DNA of 64,000 bases from Pseudobutyrivibrio ruminis. Its GTDB lineage: Bacteria; Bacillota; Clostridia; Lachnospirales; Lachnospiraceae. Both the position numbers and the translations under genes were made by a program. The stretch covers positions 1 to 64,000 of the forward strand of contig SVER01000010.1 in the NCBI GenBank assembly GCA_015057315.1. Reading direction: 5' to 3'. Numbering within the stretch: position 1 is the stretch's first letter; each line of letters opens with the position of its first letter. The notes beneath the pieces were generated by a model. It did not search any database and was not told the DNA's origin. It saw only the letters and a program-made list of their open reading frames with translations. Positions 16,376-25,597 of the stretch are shown piece by piece.

Positions 16376-16907
16376 TTCTATCAGAACCTTTCTTTTCTAA
16401 TTTCTCTACCCAATTGTTTATATGAAGAATTATGTAATAAACAAAAATGGATACAAGTATTGTATAAACAACCTCAGGTAAAATGATATTCATTAAGTAA
16501 AAGTAAAAATCATACTGAGATCTGATAGCAAATAAAAATAAAAATGTAGCTAAGCCATATATAAAATCGCTTGCGCCAATAAGAATCATTGGCAGTCTAA
16601 GATCGTCCCCAAAAAGCTGTTTTCTAAATAAGCCATTTAAGAAACCTATATACATATATATAAGGGCGTACATTCCAAAAATTCCGCCAGAAAAAATATC
16701 TAGCAGTAATCCAGCAAAAAATCCTGTGACAATGCCATATCTTCTACCCTTCATGAAGCCATAGGTAGATACAACAGCTATAAGAACATTAGGAGTAACC
16801 CCACCTAAAGGGATTTGCCCAAATATACTAACCTGCAACTGAAAAGAAACATATATAACAAGGGCAATAATCAATATTCTTCTGATGTATTGCTTAATAT
16901 CACTCAT
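16362..16907 (-). CDS. mreD: Rod shape-determining protein MreD
   Basis: This 181-residue integral membrane protein has five or so helices and the family pattern FGQIPLGGVTPNVLIAV followed by GFMKGRRYGIVTGFFAGLLLDIFSG. It is part of the MreBCD-RodA-PBP2 complex. I take the ATG at 16907, overlapping the mreC stop (ATGAGTGA) with aaggag 10 nt upstream, rather than the longer open frame to 16946. Confidence 0.92.
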   Translation of the reverse strand: MSDIKQYIRRILIIALVIYVSFQLQVSIFGQIPLGGVTPNVLIAVVSTYGFMKGRRYGIVTGFFAGLLLDIFSGGIFGMYALIYMYIGFLNGLFRKQLFGDDLRLPMILIGASDFIYGLATFLFLFAIRSQYDFYFYLMNIILPEVVYTILVSIFVYYIILHINNWVEKLEKKGSDRIGNY

Positions 16908-17763
16908 CCTTATATGACTCCTTCTGTTGTAAAATAACAAGTACATCTGAAAGATGCTTGAAATCTACTACTGGTGTAACAGTTCCTGATTTGGTAAGCT
17001 CGTTCTCATCTAAAGAAACACTTGAAACATAACCAATCATTAAACCTGGCAAATACTTGTCAGAAATATTAGATGTAACAATCACATCTCCAATAGCTAC
17101 CTTATCATCTTCATCATCCAGATTTGATAATAGAATAAGATTCTCATCAGTCATCTTCTCTAATGAGCCCGAAACTATACAATTGTCCTCTGTAGATGAA
17201 ATAGTAGCACTAACATTTGATGTATCATCTATAATCGCTCTAACAACAGCATAAGAATCACCAACTGATGAAACTATACCAACAAGACCTCCATCAGCAA
17301 TAACATTCATGTTTTTTTGAATTCCGTCCTTAGAACCCTTATCAATGGTAAAGGTATTGAACCAATTAGATGTTCCTCTACCTATAATTCTTGCACCAGT
17401 TGTCTCATAATCGTAGTAGGTCTGATCTAGCTTGTACAGCTCCTGAAGCTCATTTAATTCTTTTATCTTAAGCTCCATGCTGCTGATAGTAGAATTCAAA
17501 TCATCAACCTGTGCTCTTAATTCTTCGTTTTCTTCAACAAGCTCTTCTTTTGTTTTAGTATCTGCAGAAGAAATGGCTATACTGCTTCCTATATAATCAA
17601 TTCCCTTTTGCATAGGAATGAAAACATGGTTGGCAAGGGTCTCAAGTGGACCACCTGTAAAGCCTGTTGAATAACTAAAGAATAACAGCATTATGCAAAC
17701 AATAGATAAAATCATGAGTAAGTATTTACTTGGAATACCACCACTCGCTTTTCTTTGTCTCAT
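16900..17763 (-). CDS. mreC: Rod shape-determining protein MreC
   Basis: The 287-residue protein has one N-terminal transmembrane helix (about 13-33), a coiled coil (about 70-115, EELVEENEELRAQVDDLNS), and the two beta-barrel domains with GASNWFNTFTIDKGSKDGI-like sequence and VIADGGLVGIVSSV. It links MreB inside to PBP2 outside. agagga precedes the ATG. It follows mreB by 12 nt. Confidence 0.94.
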   Translation of the reverse strand: MRQRKASGGIPSKYLLMILSIVCIMLLFFSYSTGFTGGPLETLANHVFIPMQKGIDYIGSSIAISSADTKTKEELVEENEELRAQVDDLNSTISSMELKIKELNELQELYKLDQTYYDYETTGARIIGRGTSNWFNTFTIDKGSKDGIQKNMNVIADGGLVGIVSSVGDSYAVVRAIIDDTSNVSATISSTEDNCIVSGSLEKMTDENLILLSNLDDEDDKVAIGDVIVTSNISDKYLPGLMIGYVSSVSLDENELTKSGTVTPVVDFKHLSDVLVILQQKESYKDE

Positions 17764-17775
17764 ATATCCTCTTTA

Positions 17776-18789
17776 TTATTTAAAAATTCTATTCTTCATA
17801 CTATAACCATAAACCTTGTATTTAGGATCTGAAAGTACAGCTCCAAGACCTCTTACACAAGATTCCTGTGGTTCTTCAAAGGCGTTAACCTTGATATTAG
17901 TAACCTCAGCAAACAAATCTGTTAATTGATAAAGCTGAGATGTACCACCTGTAAGATATATACCAGAATGTACAATATCCTTAGCAAGTTCTGGTGGAAC
18001 CTTTTCAAGTATAAGCTTAACATTTGTACAGAAGTTCTCTAAATCTGTTTTGATTGCATTGTAAATAGTGTCGCTTTCGATTTCCATCTCAATAGGAAGA
18101 CCACTAACCACATCTCTTCCAACGACTGTAAGCTTCTCGCCTCTGCCCTCTAAAGCACAACCGATCTCTTCCTTAAGCTGCTTAGCGGTTTTCTGTCCTA
18201 TAACAAGATTAAAGTTACGCTTGAGATATGTAACGATAGATTCATCAATCTGATTACCACCAAATGGTAAAAGCTCAGAAAGTACAAGACCGCCTAGTGA
18301 AATAACAGATATTTCTGTAGTATCAGCACCTAAATCTACAACCATAACACCTGTAGGTTCTGATACATCTAATCCCAATCCTATAGCAGAAGCAATAGGT
18401 TTCTCACAAACACGAATAGAATGAGGCTTATTCTTTGACTTACTAAATAAATCAGCGAAAGCTTTCTTTTCTACCTCTGTAATATCTGTTGGAACAGCAA
18501 CAACAATATCACTGCCCTTAATTTTACCCTTAAGGTCATTCTCTAAAACCTGGAACAAAAGAGTCTGCATATTATCAAAATCTGCAATAACGCCTGAAAC
18601 AATTGGGAATGAAACATTGATTGTTTCAGGAGCTTTCTCATACATAGAATAAGCGCTGTCACCATAAGAATACATCTGATTCTTGTTAACGATAGCGATT
18701 GTATTTTTAATATTTGTAATCTGATTGTTAGAACCACTGAAAACCTTAAGGTTCTGTGTTCCTATATCAATACCAAATGAATTGGCCAT
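17776..18789 (-). CDS. mreB: Actin-like rod shape protein MreB/Mbl
   Basis: The 337-residue actin homologue organises lateral wall synthesis. It starts MANSFGIDIGTQNLKVFSG (phosphate-1 motif), continues with VMVVDLGADTTEISVISLGG (phosphate-2) and HSGIYLTGGTSQLYQL (adenosine motif). I chose the ATG at 18789 with ggaggg 5 nt upstream rather than an upstream in-frame start at 18846. First gene of the mre operon as read; 60 nt separate it from the PLP-enzyme gene. It could equally be called Mbl. Confidence 0.93.
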   Translation of the reverse strand: MANSFGIDIGTQNLKVFSGSNNQITNIKNTIAIVNKNQMYSYGDSAYSMYEKAPETINVSFPIVSGVIADFDNMQTLLFQVLENDLKGKIKGSDIVVAVPTDITEVEKKAFADLFSKSKNKPHSIRVCEKPIASAIGLGLDVSEPTGVMVVDLGADTTEISVISLGGLVLSELLPFGGNQIDESIVTYLKRNFNLVIGQKTAKQLKEEIGCALEGRGEKLTVVGRDVVSGLPIEMEIESDTIYNAIKTDLENFCTNVKLILEKVPPELAKDIVHSGIYLTGGTSQLYQLTDLFAEVTNIKVNAFEEPQESCVRGLGAVLSDPKYKVYGYSMKNRIFK

Positions 18790-18849
18790 GACGTCCCTCC
18801 ATAAATAATAAACTAGTCGTAAGTATTTTTGCTCACAGACAATCAAATT

Positions 18850-20136
18850 TTAACACAGTTGAGATATGTTCACAAGGCAAGCATCTACTAGTTTTTGTAA
18901 TGATTTTAGTATACCCAGCTTTGCGTGATTCCATGTAAGGCCGCCCTGGAAGAAGGCTGTATATGGCGCACGTAGTGGACCATCGGCTGATAATTCAATA
19001 GATGACCCCTGTACAAAAGCACCTGCCGCCATAATAACCTTACTGTCATAGCCCGGCATATCCCATGGCTCTGGAGTTACGTAAGAATCAACTGGTGCTG
19101 CTGCCTGAATACCTTCACAAAAGGCTATTAATCCCTCTGGCTTGTTAAATGATACTGCCTGAATAATATCGTATCTTTCTTCTGTAGAATTAGGTATGCA
19201 AAGATATCCTAGCTTCTCATAAACATTAGCTGCAAAAATAGCTCCCTTTAAAGCCCCTGCAACAACAGTTGGCGCAAGGAAAAATCCCTGGTAGAAGGAT
19301 TGCATAATGCCAAGGGAAGCTCCTACTTCCTTTCCAAGACCTGGTGATGTAAGTCGGTGTGCTGCATTTTCAACACATTCCTTAGTACCTACAATATAGC
19401 CTCCTATTGGAGCAAGTCCGCCACCTGGATTCTTTATAAGTGAACCAACGCACATATCAGCCCCAACTTCTGTTGGCTCTATTTTTTCAACGAATTCACC
19501 GTAGCAATTGTCTACCATGCAGACAACATCAGGCTTAATATTCTTAATAAACGAAATAAGCTCGCCTATTTTTTCTACTGAAAGTGTAGGTCTGTTAGCA
19601 TAACCCTTTGAACGCTGGATAGTTACAAGCTTTGTTTTTTCATTGATGGCAGCTTTTATTCCATCATAATCAAAATCTCCATTTTCAAGTAAATCCACCT
19701 GAGCGTATGTAATGCCATATTCTGCCAAAGAACCGTTAGAAGGTCTGATTCCGATAACCTCTTCCAAGGTGTCATAAGGCTTTCCTACAGGAGATAAAAG
19801 CTCATCCCCAGGACGAAGATTACTCATCAATGCAAGGGCAAGTGCATGTGTACCACATGTAATCTGAGGTCTAACTAACGCATCCTCAGTCTTAAAAACT
19901 GATGCATATACCTTTTCAAGGGTATCTCTTCCTACATCATCATAGCCATAGCCGGTAGATGTATTAAAGCATTCTGCAGCAACCTTGTGCTCCTGCATAG
20001 CCTTAAGTACCTTAAGCTGATTAAACTCAGCCACATCATCTATTTCTTTAAATCTAGACTCAAGGTCCTTAATGATTTTATTGCCATAATCATAAACTTC
20101 CTTAGAAATTCCAAATTCCTTATAAATCTCAAACAC
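18850..20136 (-). CDS. Methionine gamma-lyase-like PLP enzyme (YnbB/aluminium resistance family)
   Basis: The 428-residue fold-type I PLP enzyme has TCGTHALALALMSNLRPGDEL, a CMVDNCYGEFVE Asp region and GSLIKNPGGG, where the Lys is the expected PLP ligand; the family is annotated as methionine gamma-lyase or aluminium-resistance protein but its substrate is not well established. The start is GTG at 20136, overlapping the miaA stop by 8 nt, with aaagga 10 nt upstream. The pairing miaA-ynbB in a mutS-mutL-miaA cluster is common in Firmicutes. Confidence 0.88.
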   Translation of the reverse strand: MFEIYKEFGISKEVYDYGNKIIKDLESRFKEIDDVAEFNQLKVLKAMQEHKVAAECFNTSTGYGYDDVGRDTLEKVYASVFKTEDALVRPQITCGTHALALALMSNLRPGDELLSPVGKPYDTLEEVIGIRPSNGSLAEYGITYAQVDLLENGDFDYDGIKAAINEKTKLVTIQRSKGYANRPTLSVEKIGELISFIKNIKPDVVCMVDNCYGEFVEKIEPTEVGADMCVGSLIKNPGGGLAPIGGYIVGTKECVENAAHRLTSPGLGKEVGASLGIMQSFYQGFFLAPTVVAGALKGAIFAANVYEKLGYLCIPNSTEERYDIIQAVSFNKPEGLIAFCEGIQAAAPVDSYVTPEPWDMPGYDSKVIMAAGAFVQGSSIELSADGPLRAPYTAFFQGGLTWNHAKLGILKSLQKLVDACLVNISQLC

Positions 20137-21076
20137 TTTCTATAATTCCTTTCTCTCTTAGATTAGATAAAATAACATCTAACAACTTATCATTAGAGGT
20201 ATATACTGTTTTATCCAACCAAATAACTTCCTTTTCTCTTCTAAACCAGGTGAGCTGTCTTTTGGCATAGTTTCTGGATTTCTTCTTGATAAGCTCTATA
20301 GCATCGCAAAGAGTGCCATCTCCTTCTAAATAATCCAAAAGCTCCTTATAGCCAATGCCATCCATGGCTGTCATGCCCTTTTTAACCCCTGCCTTTACAA
20401 GAGTTTTTACTTCATCAACAAGACCATCTTCAATCATCTTGTCAACTCTTGCATCTATGCGATTATACAACAGATTTCTATCATCATTCAGTACAAAATA
20501 TGCAAAATTATAGGGACTATTTTTTTCTTTTTGAGTGGCATTATGAACAGAAAATTGTTCACCTGTTTGATTGTAGTACTCAATAGCCCTGATTACACGC
20601 TTTACATTGGCAGCAGGAATATTCCCAGCTGAAACAGGATCGATTTCTTTTAGCTTGGCATGCAAAGCTTCGTTTCCATATTTGACTGCATAATCTTCTA
20701 AGGATTTTCTGTAGTCTTTATCTATTTCATTTTCTGTAAAATTAATATCATATAAAATAGCCTGAATATAAAAACCAGTACCACCGCAAATGATTGGTAT
20801 TTTGCCTTTTGCGTATATTTCATTTATGGCACTTTCAACCATCTCTTTAAACTTAACAACATGAAAATCCTCGGTAGGTTCAATAACATCAATCAAATAA
20901 TGCTTAATTCCATCCATTTCATCAGGAGTAACCTTTGCAGTACCTATATCCATACCCTTATATACCTGCATGGAATCAGCAGAAATAATCTCGCCATTTA
21001 TAGACTTGGCGAGATTAATTGAAAGCGATGTTTTACCTACAGCTGTAGGACCTGTTAATATAACTAGATTTTTCAT
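20129..21076 (-). CDS. miaA: tRNA dimethylallyltransferase
   Basis: The 315-residue enzyme adds a dimethylallyl group to N6 of A37 in tRNAs that read UNN codons. It has a P-loop GPTAVGKTSLS (about 8-18), ISADSMQVYKGMDIGTAK, IICGGTGFYIQAIL and the C-terminal SRNYAKRQLTWFRRE. The length is normal. Its ATG directly follows the mutL stop codon. Confidence 0.96.
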   Translation of the reverse strand: MKNLVILTGPTAVGKTSLSINLAKSINGEIISADSMQVYKGMDIGTAKVTPDEMDGIKHYLIDVIEPTEDFHVVKFKEMVESAINEIYAKGKIPIICGGTGFYIQAILYDINFTENEIDKDYRKSLEDYAVKYGNEALHAKLKEIDPVSAGNIPAANVKRVIRAIEYYNQTGEQFSVHNATQKEKNSPYNFAYFVLNDDRNLLYNRIDARVDKMIEDGLVDEVKTLVKAGVKKGMTAMDGIGYKELLDYLEGDGTLCDAIELIKKKSRNYAKRQLTWFRREKEVIWLDKTVYTSNDKLLDVILSNLREKGIIESV

Positions 21077-22972
21077 TTAGACAATCCTTTTAAATTTCTT
21101 TGCCAGCTCATACTCGGAAAATGATATCATAGTTGGTCTTCCATGTGGGCAATGATATGGGTTCTCAAGCTTTAACAAATCATCTACAAGTGTTTTAATC
21201 TCTGGTATTGATAAGCGATTATTTCCCTTTACAGCCGCCTTACATGACATAGATGCAACTCGTTCCACAATCATATCAAAGGAATCTGATGATTTGTAAT
21301 TACCGCAATCTGCCAAAATTTCCATAAACAGCATTTTAGGGTCAAGATTAAGCATATTGCCTGGTACACCATTTATGGCAATTTCATTGCCTCCAAAGGA
21401 TGATATTTGAAAACCGATTTTTTCAAAAGCCTCATGATAGTTTTCGTACAAAAGCACATCCTGTGGTGCAAGAGAAACAATTACCGGTGGACTAATCATC
21501 TGAGAAGTCATCTCGTTGTTTTTGAGGCGAGCCATGGTCTTTTCAAACAACACTTTTTCATGAGCTGCATGCTGGTCTATAATATACATATTTTTATCAT
21601 ATTCAATAATCCAATATGTATCAAAAACCTGACCGATAATCTTGTGTTCCTTAACAGCCTCTTTTTTCAGGAAGCTGATTTGTTCGTATTTTTCCCCACC
21701 TTTATTATTCTCTGTAAACTTTTTTTCATAAGGTGTGTCATTTCTGATTTGAGCTGTTACTTGAGCCTTTATCTTTTCTAATCTATCTCTTTCAAAAGGC
21801 TCAGGCATTTTAATAGGCTTTACTTCCTGTTCTATAGCCACTGTCTGCTTTTCAGCAGAAGCTATTGAAGGGGTGTAGTCAGTATCAAAAGAAGGTTGCT
21901 GACTGGTTGCTTCAGGCATAACCTGAAGTGGAACTGAATGTGTAACAGGCTTTGGCTCGTCAATATGAGCTTCAAGAACATCCTCTCTTTTTCTAAGTCG
22001 ATTATTAATGGTTTTAGTCAGTAATTCTAAAATGTATGCCTCATCCTCAAATCTAACCTCCTGCTTTGTAGGATGCACATTTACATCTACAACATCAGCA
22101 TCAAAATCAATATTTATAACAAAAAACGGATACTGATGGCCCATTAAAAATCCATAATAGCCTTCCTCGCAGGCCTTAGATAGATTGTTGCTTTTGATAT
22201 ATCTATTGTTTACAAAGAAATGTTCAAAGGCTCTGTTTCCTCTGGCAATTACCGATTGACCAATGAATCCTGAAAGCCTTACCTTATCATCTTCATAATC
22301 AATATCTAACACATTAGATGCAATCTGCCTTCCATAAATCTGGTAGATAGTATCAGACAAACTGCCATTTCCTGATGTCATTAATTTTTCTTTGCCATTT
22401 AAAAGAAACTTAAAGGAAATCTCTGGATGAGAAAGAGCTAAATGCTCTACTACATCGAAAACATAGCTTCCCTCTGTGCTTTCTGATTTAAGGAATTTCT
22501 TTCTGGCAGGAGTATTGAAAAATAGCTGCCTTACAATAAATGTTGTTCCATTTGGAGCACCTATATCAGTTAGTGAAATCTCCTTGGCACCTTCTATGAT
22601 ATAACTTGCTCCAAGTAGTGAGTCCTTAGTTTTTGTAATAAGCTCCACCTTAGAAACAGCAGAAATACTAGAAAGAGCCTCTCCTCTAAACCCTAGAGAA
22701 CGAACAGAGGCCAAATCTGATGCATCTGCAATTTTGCTGGTAGAATGTCTTAAAAAGGCAATCTGAATTTGATCCTTTTCAATTCCAGAACCATTGTCAG
22801 TGATTCTAAGGTATTCTATTCCACCGCCCTTTATCTCTACAGAGATGGCTGTAGCTCCAGCATCGATACTGTTTTCGATAAGCTCCTTTGCAACAGAAGC
22901 AGGACGCTCTACCACTTCTCCTGCCGCAATTTTGTCAATTGTTTCCTGGCTTAGTAAATTAATTTTTCCCAT
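21077..22972 (-). CDS. mutL: DNA mismatch repair protein MutL (endonuclease type)
   Basis: The 631-residue protein has the N-terminal GHKL ATPase (ENSIDAGATAISVEI, RITDNGSGI, SLGFRGEALSSISAV, NGTTFIVRQLFFNTPAR), a proline- and Glu-rich linker (about 335-430), and a C-terminal domain with DQHAAHEKVLFE near residue 466, the metal-binding motif that marks nicking-competent MutL in bacteria without MutH. The C-terminal CPHGRPT is also present. One-base overlap with mutS (TAATG). Confidence 0.95.
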   Translation of the reverse strand: MGKINLLSQETIDKIAAGEVVERPASVAKELIENSIDAGATAISVEIKGGGIEYLRITDNGSGIEKDQIQIAFLRHSTSKIADASDLASVRSLGFRGEALSSISAVSKVELITKTKDSLLGASYIIEGAKEISLTDIGAPNGTTFIVRQLFFNTPARKKFLKSESTEGSYVFDVVEHLALSHPEISFKFLLNGKEKLMTSGNGSLSDTIYQIYGRQIASNVLDIDYEDDKVRLSGFIGQSVIARGNRAFEHFFVNNRYIKSNNLSKACEEGYYGFLMGHQYPFFVINIDFDADVVDVNVHPTKQEVRFEDEAYILELLTKTINNRLRKREDVLEAHIDEPKPVTHSVPLQVMPEATSQQPSFDTDYTPSIASAEKQTVAIEQEVKPIKMPEPFERDRLEKIKAQVTAQIRNDTPYEKKFTENNKGGEKYEQISFLKKEAVKEHKIIGQVFDTYWIIEYDKNMYIIDQHAAHEKVLFEKTMARLKNNEMTSQMISPPVIVSLAPQDVLLYENYHEAFEKIGFQISSFGGNEIAINGVPGNMLNLDPKMLFMEILADCGNYKSSDSFDMIVERVASMSCKAAVKGNNRLSIPEIKTLVDDLLKLENPYHCPHGRPTMISFSEYELAKKFKRIV

Positions 22973-25581
22973 TATTCATTAACCCTATTATGCAACTCAT
23001 ACAATATGTTCATAGCCTCTAATGGAGTGATTTTAGTTACATCTAAATTCTTGATTTCAGAAATAATTGATGCGTCCTCTTCGGAAATAGTAATTCCTTC
23101 TAAGGTTTGTAATTTTTCCTCCATCTTTTCTTGTAAAGCTATTTTATCTGATACCGCAGCAATGTCATTTTCATTAAGTGAATTAACAATTGTGCGGGCT
23201 CTAGATAGCACCTCCTCAGGTAGCCCTGCCAGTCTGGCAACCTGTATACCGTAACTTTGATCTGCCCCACCAGGAATAATCTTGCGAAGGAAAATAATAT
23301 CCTCTCCTAATTCCTGAACGGCTATGCAGTAATTATGAACTCCTTTTAATTGTCCTTCAAGCTCAGTAAGCTCGTGGTAATGTGTAGCAAATAGTGTTTT
23401 GGCACCGATATTGTATGCAATATGTTCAACTACAGCCCAGGCGATAGAAAGACCATCGTATGTGGATGTACCACGACCAATTTCATCTAAAATTAGTAAA
23501 GATTTGCTAGTGGCATTATGAAGAATATTTGCCACCTCGTTCATCTCCACCATAAATGTAGATTGACCTGTAGACAAATCATCTGAAGCTCCTACACGGG
23601 TAAATATTCTATCTACAACACCTATTGTTGCTTCACTTGCTGGAACAAAGCTTCCAATCTGCGCCATGAGCACAATAAGTGCAACCTGTCTCATATAGGT
23701 TGATTTTCCGGCCATGTTTGGTCCTGTAATAATTGCAATAGTGTTTGTATCTAAATCAAGATAACAATCATTTGCAATAAACTGGTCTGCATTTATCATC
23801 TGCTCTACAACAGGGTGTCTGCCTTCTTTTATATCAATTACACCTCTGTTATTGATAACAGGCTTTACATAATGATTCTTCTCTGAAACAACAGCTAAAG
23901 AAATGATTGCATCTAATACAGCAATAGCTTTAGCGCTAATTTGTATTCTATCTACTTCCCCTGCGATTGTATCTCTCACAGATTTGAAAAATTCATATTC
24001 TATAGTATTAAGTCTGTCCTCGGCGCCTAAAATACTATCCTCTAATTCCTTTAATTCAGGAGTATAGTATCTTTCAGCATTTGCTAAAGTCTGTTTTCTA
24101 ACATAATAATCAGGTACTAAATCCTTGTAGGAATTAGTCACCTCAAGGTAAAATCCAAAAACCTTATTAAATTTAATTTTAAGATTTTTGATACCTGTTT
24201 TATCTCGCTCCTTAGCCTCTAAATCAGCAAGCCATTTTTTACCATCTATTTTGGCAGCGCGTAGTCTATCTACCTCTTCATTATAGCCAGTCTTTATGAT
24301 ATCACCATCGCGAGCTGAAATCGGAGGTTCCTCAGCAATAGCTGCATCAATAAGACCATATAAATCCTTTAAATTATCTATATTCGCATTTAAATCATTA
24401 AGCAAATGAGAATGGAACCCATCTAACAGCGCCTTTATTGGAGAAAGCATTCCAATCGATTGTTTAAAAGCAATTAAATCCCTAGGATTAGCGGACTGAT
24501 AGGTAATCTTTGTAATAAGACGCTCTAAATCATAAACCGATGAAAGATATTCCCTAAGCTCCTCTCTGTCTATTAAGGAATTATTGATTTCCTCAATGGC
24601 ATCCTGTCTTCTGATAATCTCATCTACAGATATCAAAGGCTGCTCAATAAAACTTTTTAGCTGTCTTGCACCCATGGCAGTCTTTGTTTTATCTAAAACC
24701 CAAAGAAGTGAACCACGCTTTTGCTTATCACGCATAGTTTCTGTCAGCTCAAGATTTCTTCTTGTGGAGCTATCTATAAGCATAAACTTGCCATCTGTAT
24801 AAGGCGTAATATGTGTAAGATGTGTAAGCTCTGACTTCTGAGTCTCTTTAAGATAAAGCATTAGGGAGCCTGCCGCATTTTTACCTACAGGAAAATCAAT
24901 TAACCCAAGCCCCTCTAATGAGTGAGCCTTAAAATGATTTAATAGCTCTCTAGTGCTAAGGGTATCATCAAAATATGATTCATCTAGCTGCGATAAAGAG
25001 CTTTCTAGCTTTTCTGCTATATCTGTAATATCTATTCCTGATTCATAAAGAGATTTGTGATAAATAATCTCTGCTGGATTAAATCTAAAAAGCTCGTCTG
25101 TAAGCTTTCTAACGCTGTCTACTTCTGTAAGGAAGAAATCGGCTGTAGATACATCACAGGATGCAATTCCAAAAATACCCTTGTTGTATACCAAAGACAT
25201 GATGTAATTGTTGCTTCCCTCTTCAAGAGCAAGCTGGTCAATATTGGTACCAGGTGTTACTACCCTGATAACCTCTCGCTTAACTAGGCCTTTGGCTTCC
25301 TTTGGATCTTCAACCTGTTCGCAGATAGCCACCTTGTAGCCCCTTGCAACAAGTCTGTTTATGTAAGTGTCTGCCGCATGAAATGGAATGCCACACATAG
25401 GTGCCCTTTCCTCAGCGCCACATGATTTTCCTGTAAGGGTAAGCTCAAGCTCTTTAGATGCTGTCTTGGCATCCTCAAAGAACATTTCATAGAAATCCCC
25501 TAGACGATAAAATAAAATGCAATCCTCATATTCTGATTTTGTCTTAAGATACTCCTGCATCATTGGAGTGTATTCTGCCAC
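22972..25581 (-). CDS. mutS: DNA mismatch recognition ATPase MutS
   Basis: The 869-residue protein has the N-terminal mismatch-binding domain with CILFYRLGDFYEMFFEDA (Phe-x-Glu near residues 31-33), connector and lever domains, and the ABC-type ATPase with Walker A GPNMAGKST near residue 620 and the ILDEIGRGTSTYDG block. The start is GTG at 25581 with aggtggt 6-7 nt upstream. Normal length for MutS1. It heads mutS-mutL-miaA. Confidence 0.96.
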   Translation of the reverse strand: MAEYTPMMQEYLKTKSEYEDCILFYRLGDFYEMFFEDAKTASKELELTLTGKSCGAEERAPMCGIPFHAADTYINRLVARGYKVAICEQVEDPKEAKGLVKREVIRVVTPGTNIDQLALEEGSNNYIMSLVYNKGIFGIASCDVSTADFFLTEVDSVRKLTDELFRFNPAEIIYHKSLYESGIDITDIAEKLESSLSQLDESYFDDTLSTRELLNHFKAHSLEGLGLIDFPVGKNAAGSLMLYLKETQKSELTHLTHITPYTDGKFMLIDSSTRRNLELTETMRDKQKRGSLLWVLDKTKTAMGARQLKSFIEQPLISVDEIIRRQDAIEEINNSLIDREELREYLSSVYDLERLITKITYQSANPRDLIAFKQSIGMLSPIKALLDGFHSHLLNDLNANIDNLKDLYGLIDAAIAEEPPISARDGDIIKTGYNEEVDRLRAAKIDGKKWLADLEAKERDKTGIKNLKIKFNKVFGFYLEVTNSYKDLVPDYYVRKQTLANAERYYTPELKELEDSILGAEDRLNTIEYEFFKSVRDTIAGEVDRIQISAKAIAVLDAIISLAVVSEKNHYVKPVINNRGVIDIKEGRHPVVEQMINADQFIANDCYLDLDTNTIAIITGPNMAGKSTYMRQVALIVLMAQIGSFVPASEATIGVVDRIFTRVGASDDLSTGQSTFMVEMNEVANILHNATSKSLLILDEIGRGTSTYDGLSIAWAVVEHIAYNIGAKTLFATHYHELTELEGQLKGVHNYCIAVQELGEDIIFLRKIIPGGADQSYGIQVARLAGLPEEVLSRARTIVNSLNENDIAAVSDKIALQEKMEEKLQTLEGITISEEDASIISEIKNLDVTKITPLEAMNILYELHNRVNE

Positions 25582-25597
25582 GTTTATACCACCTATT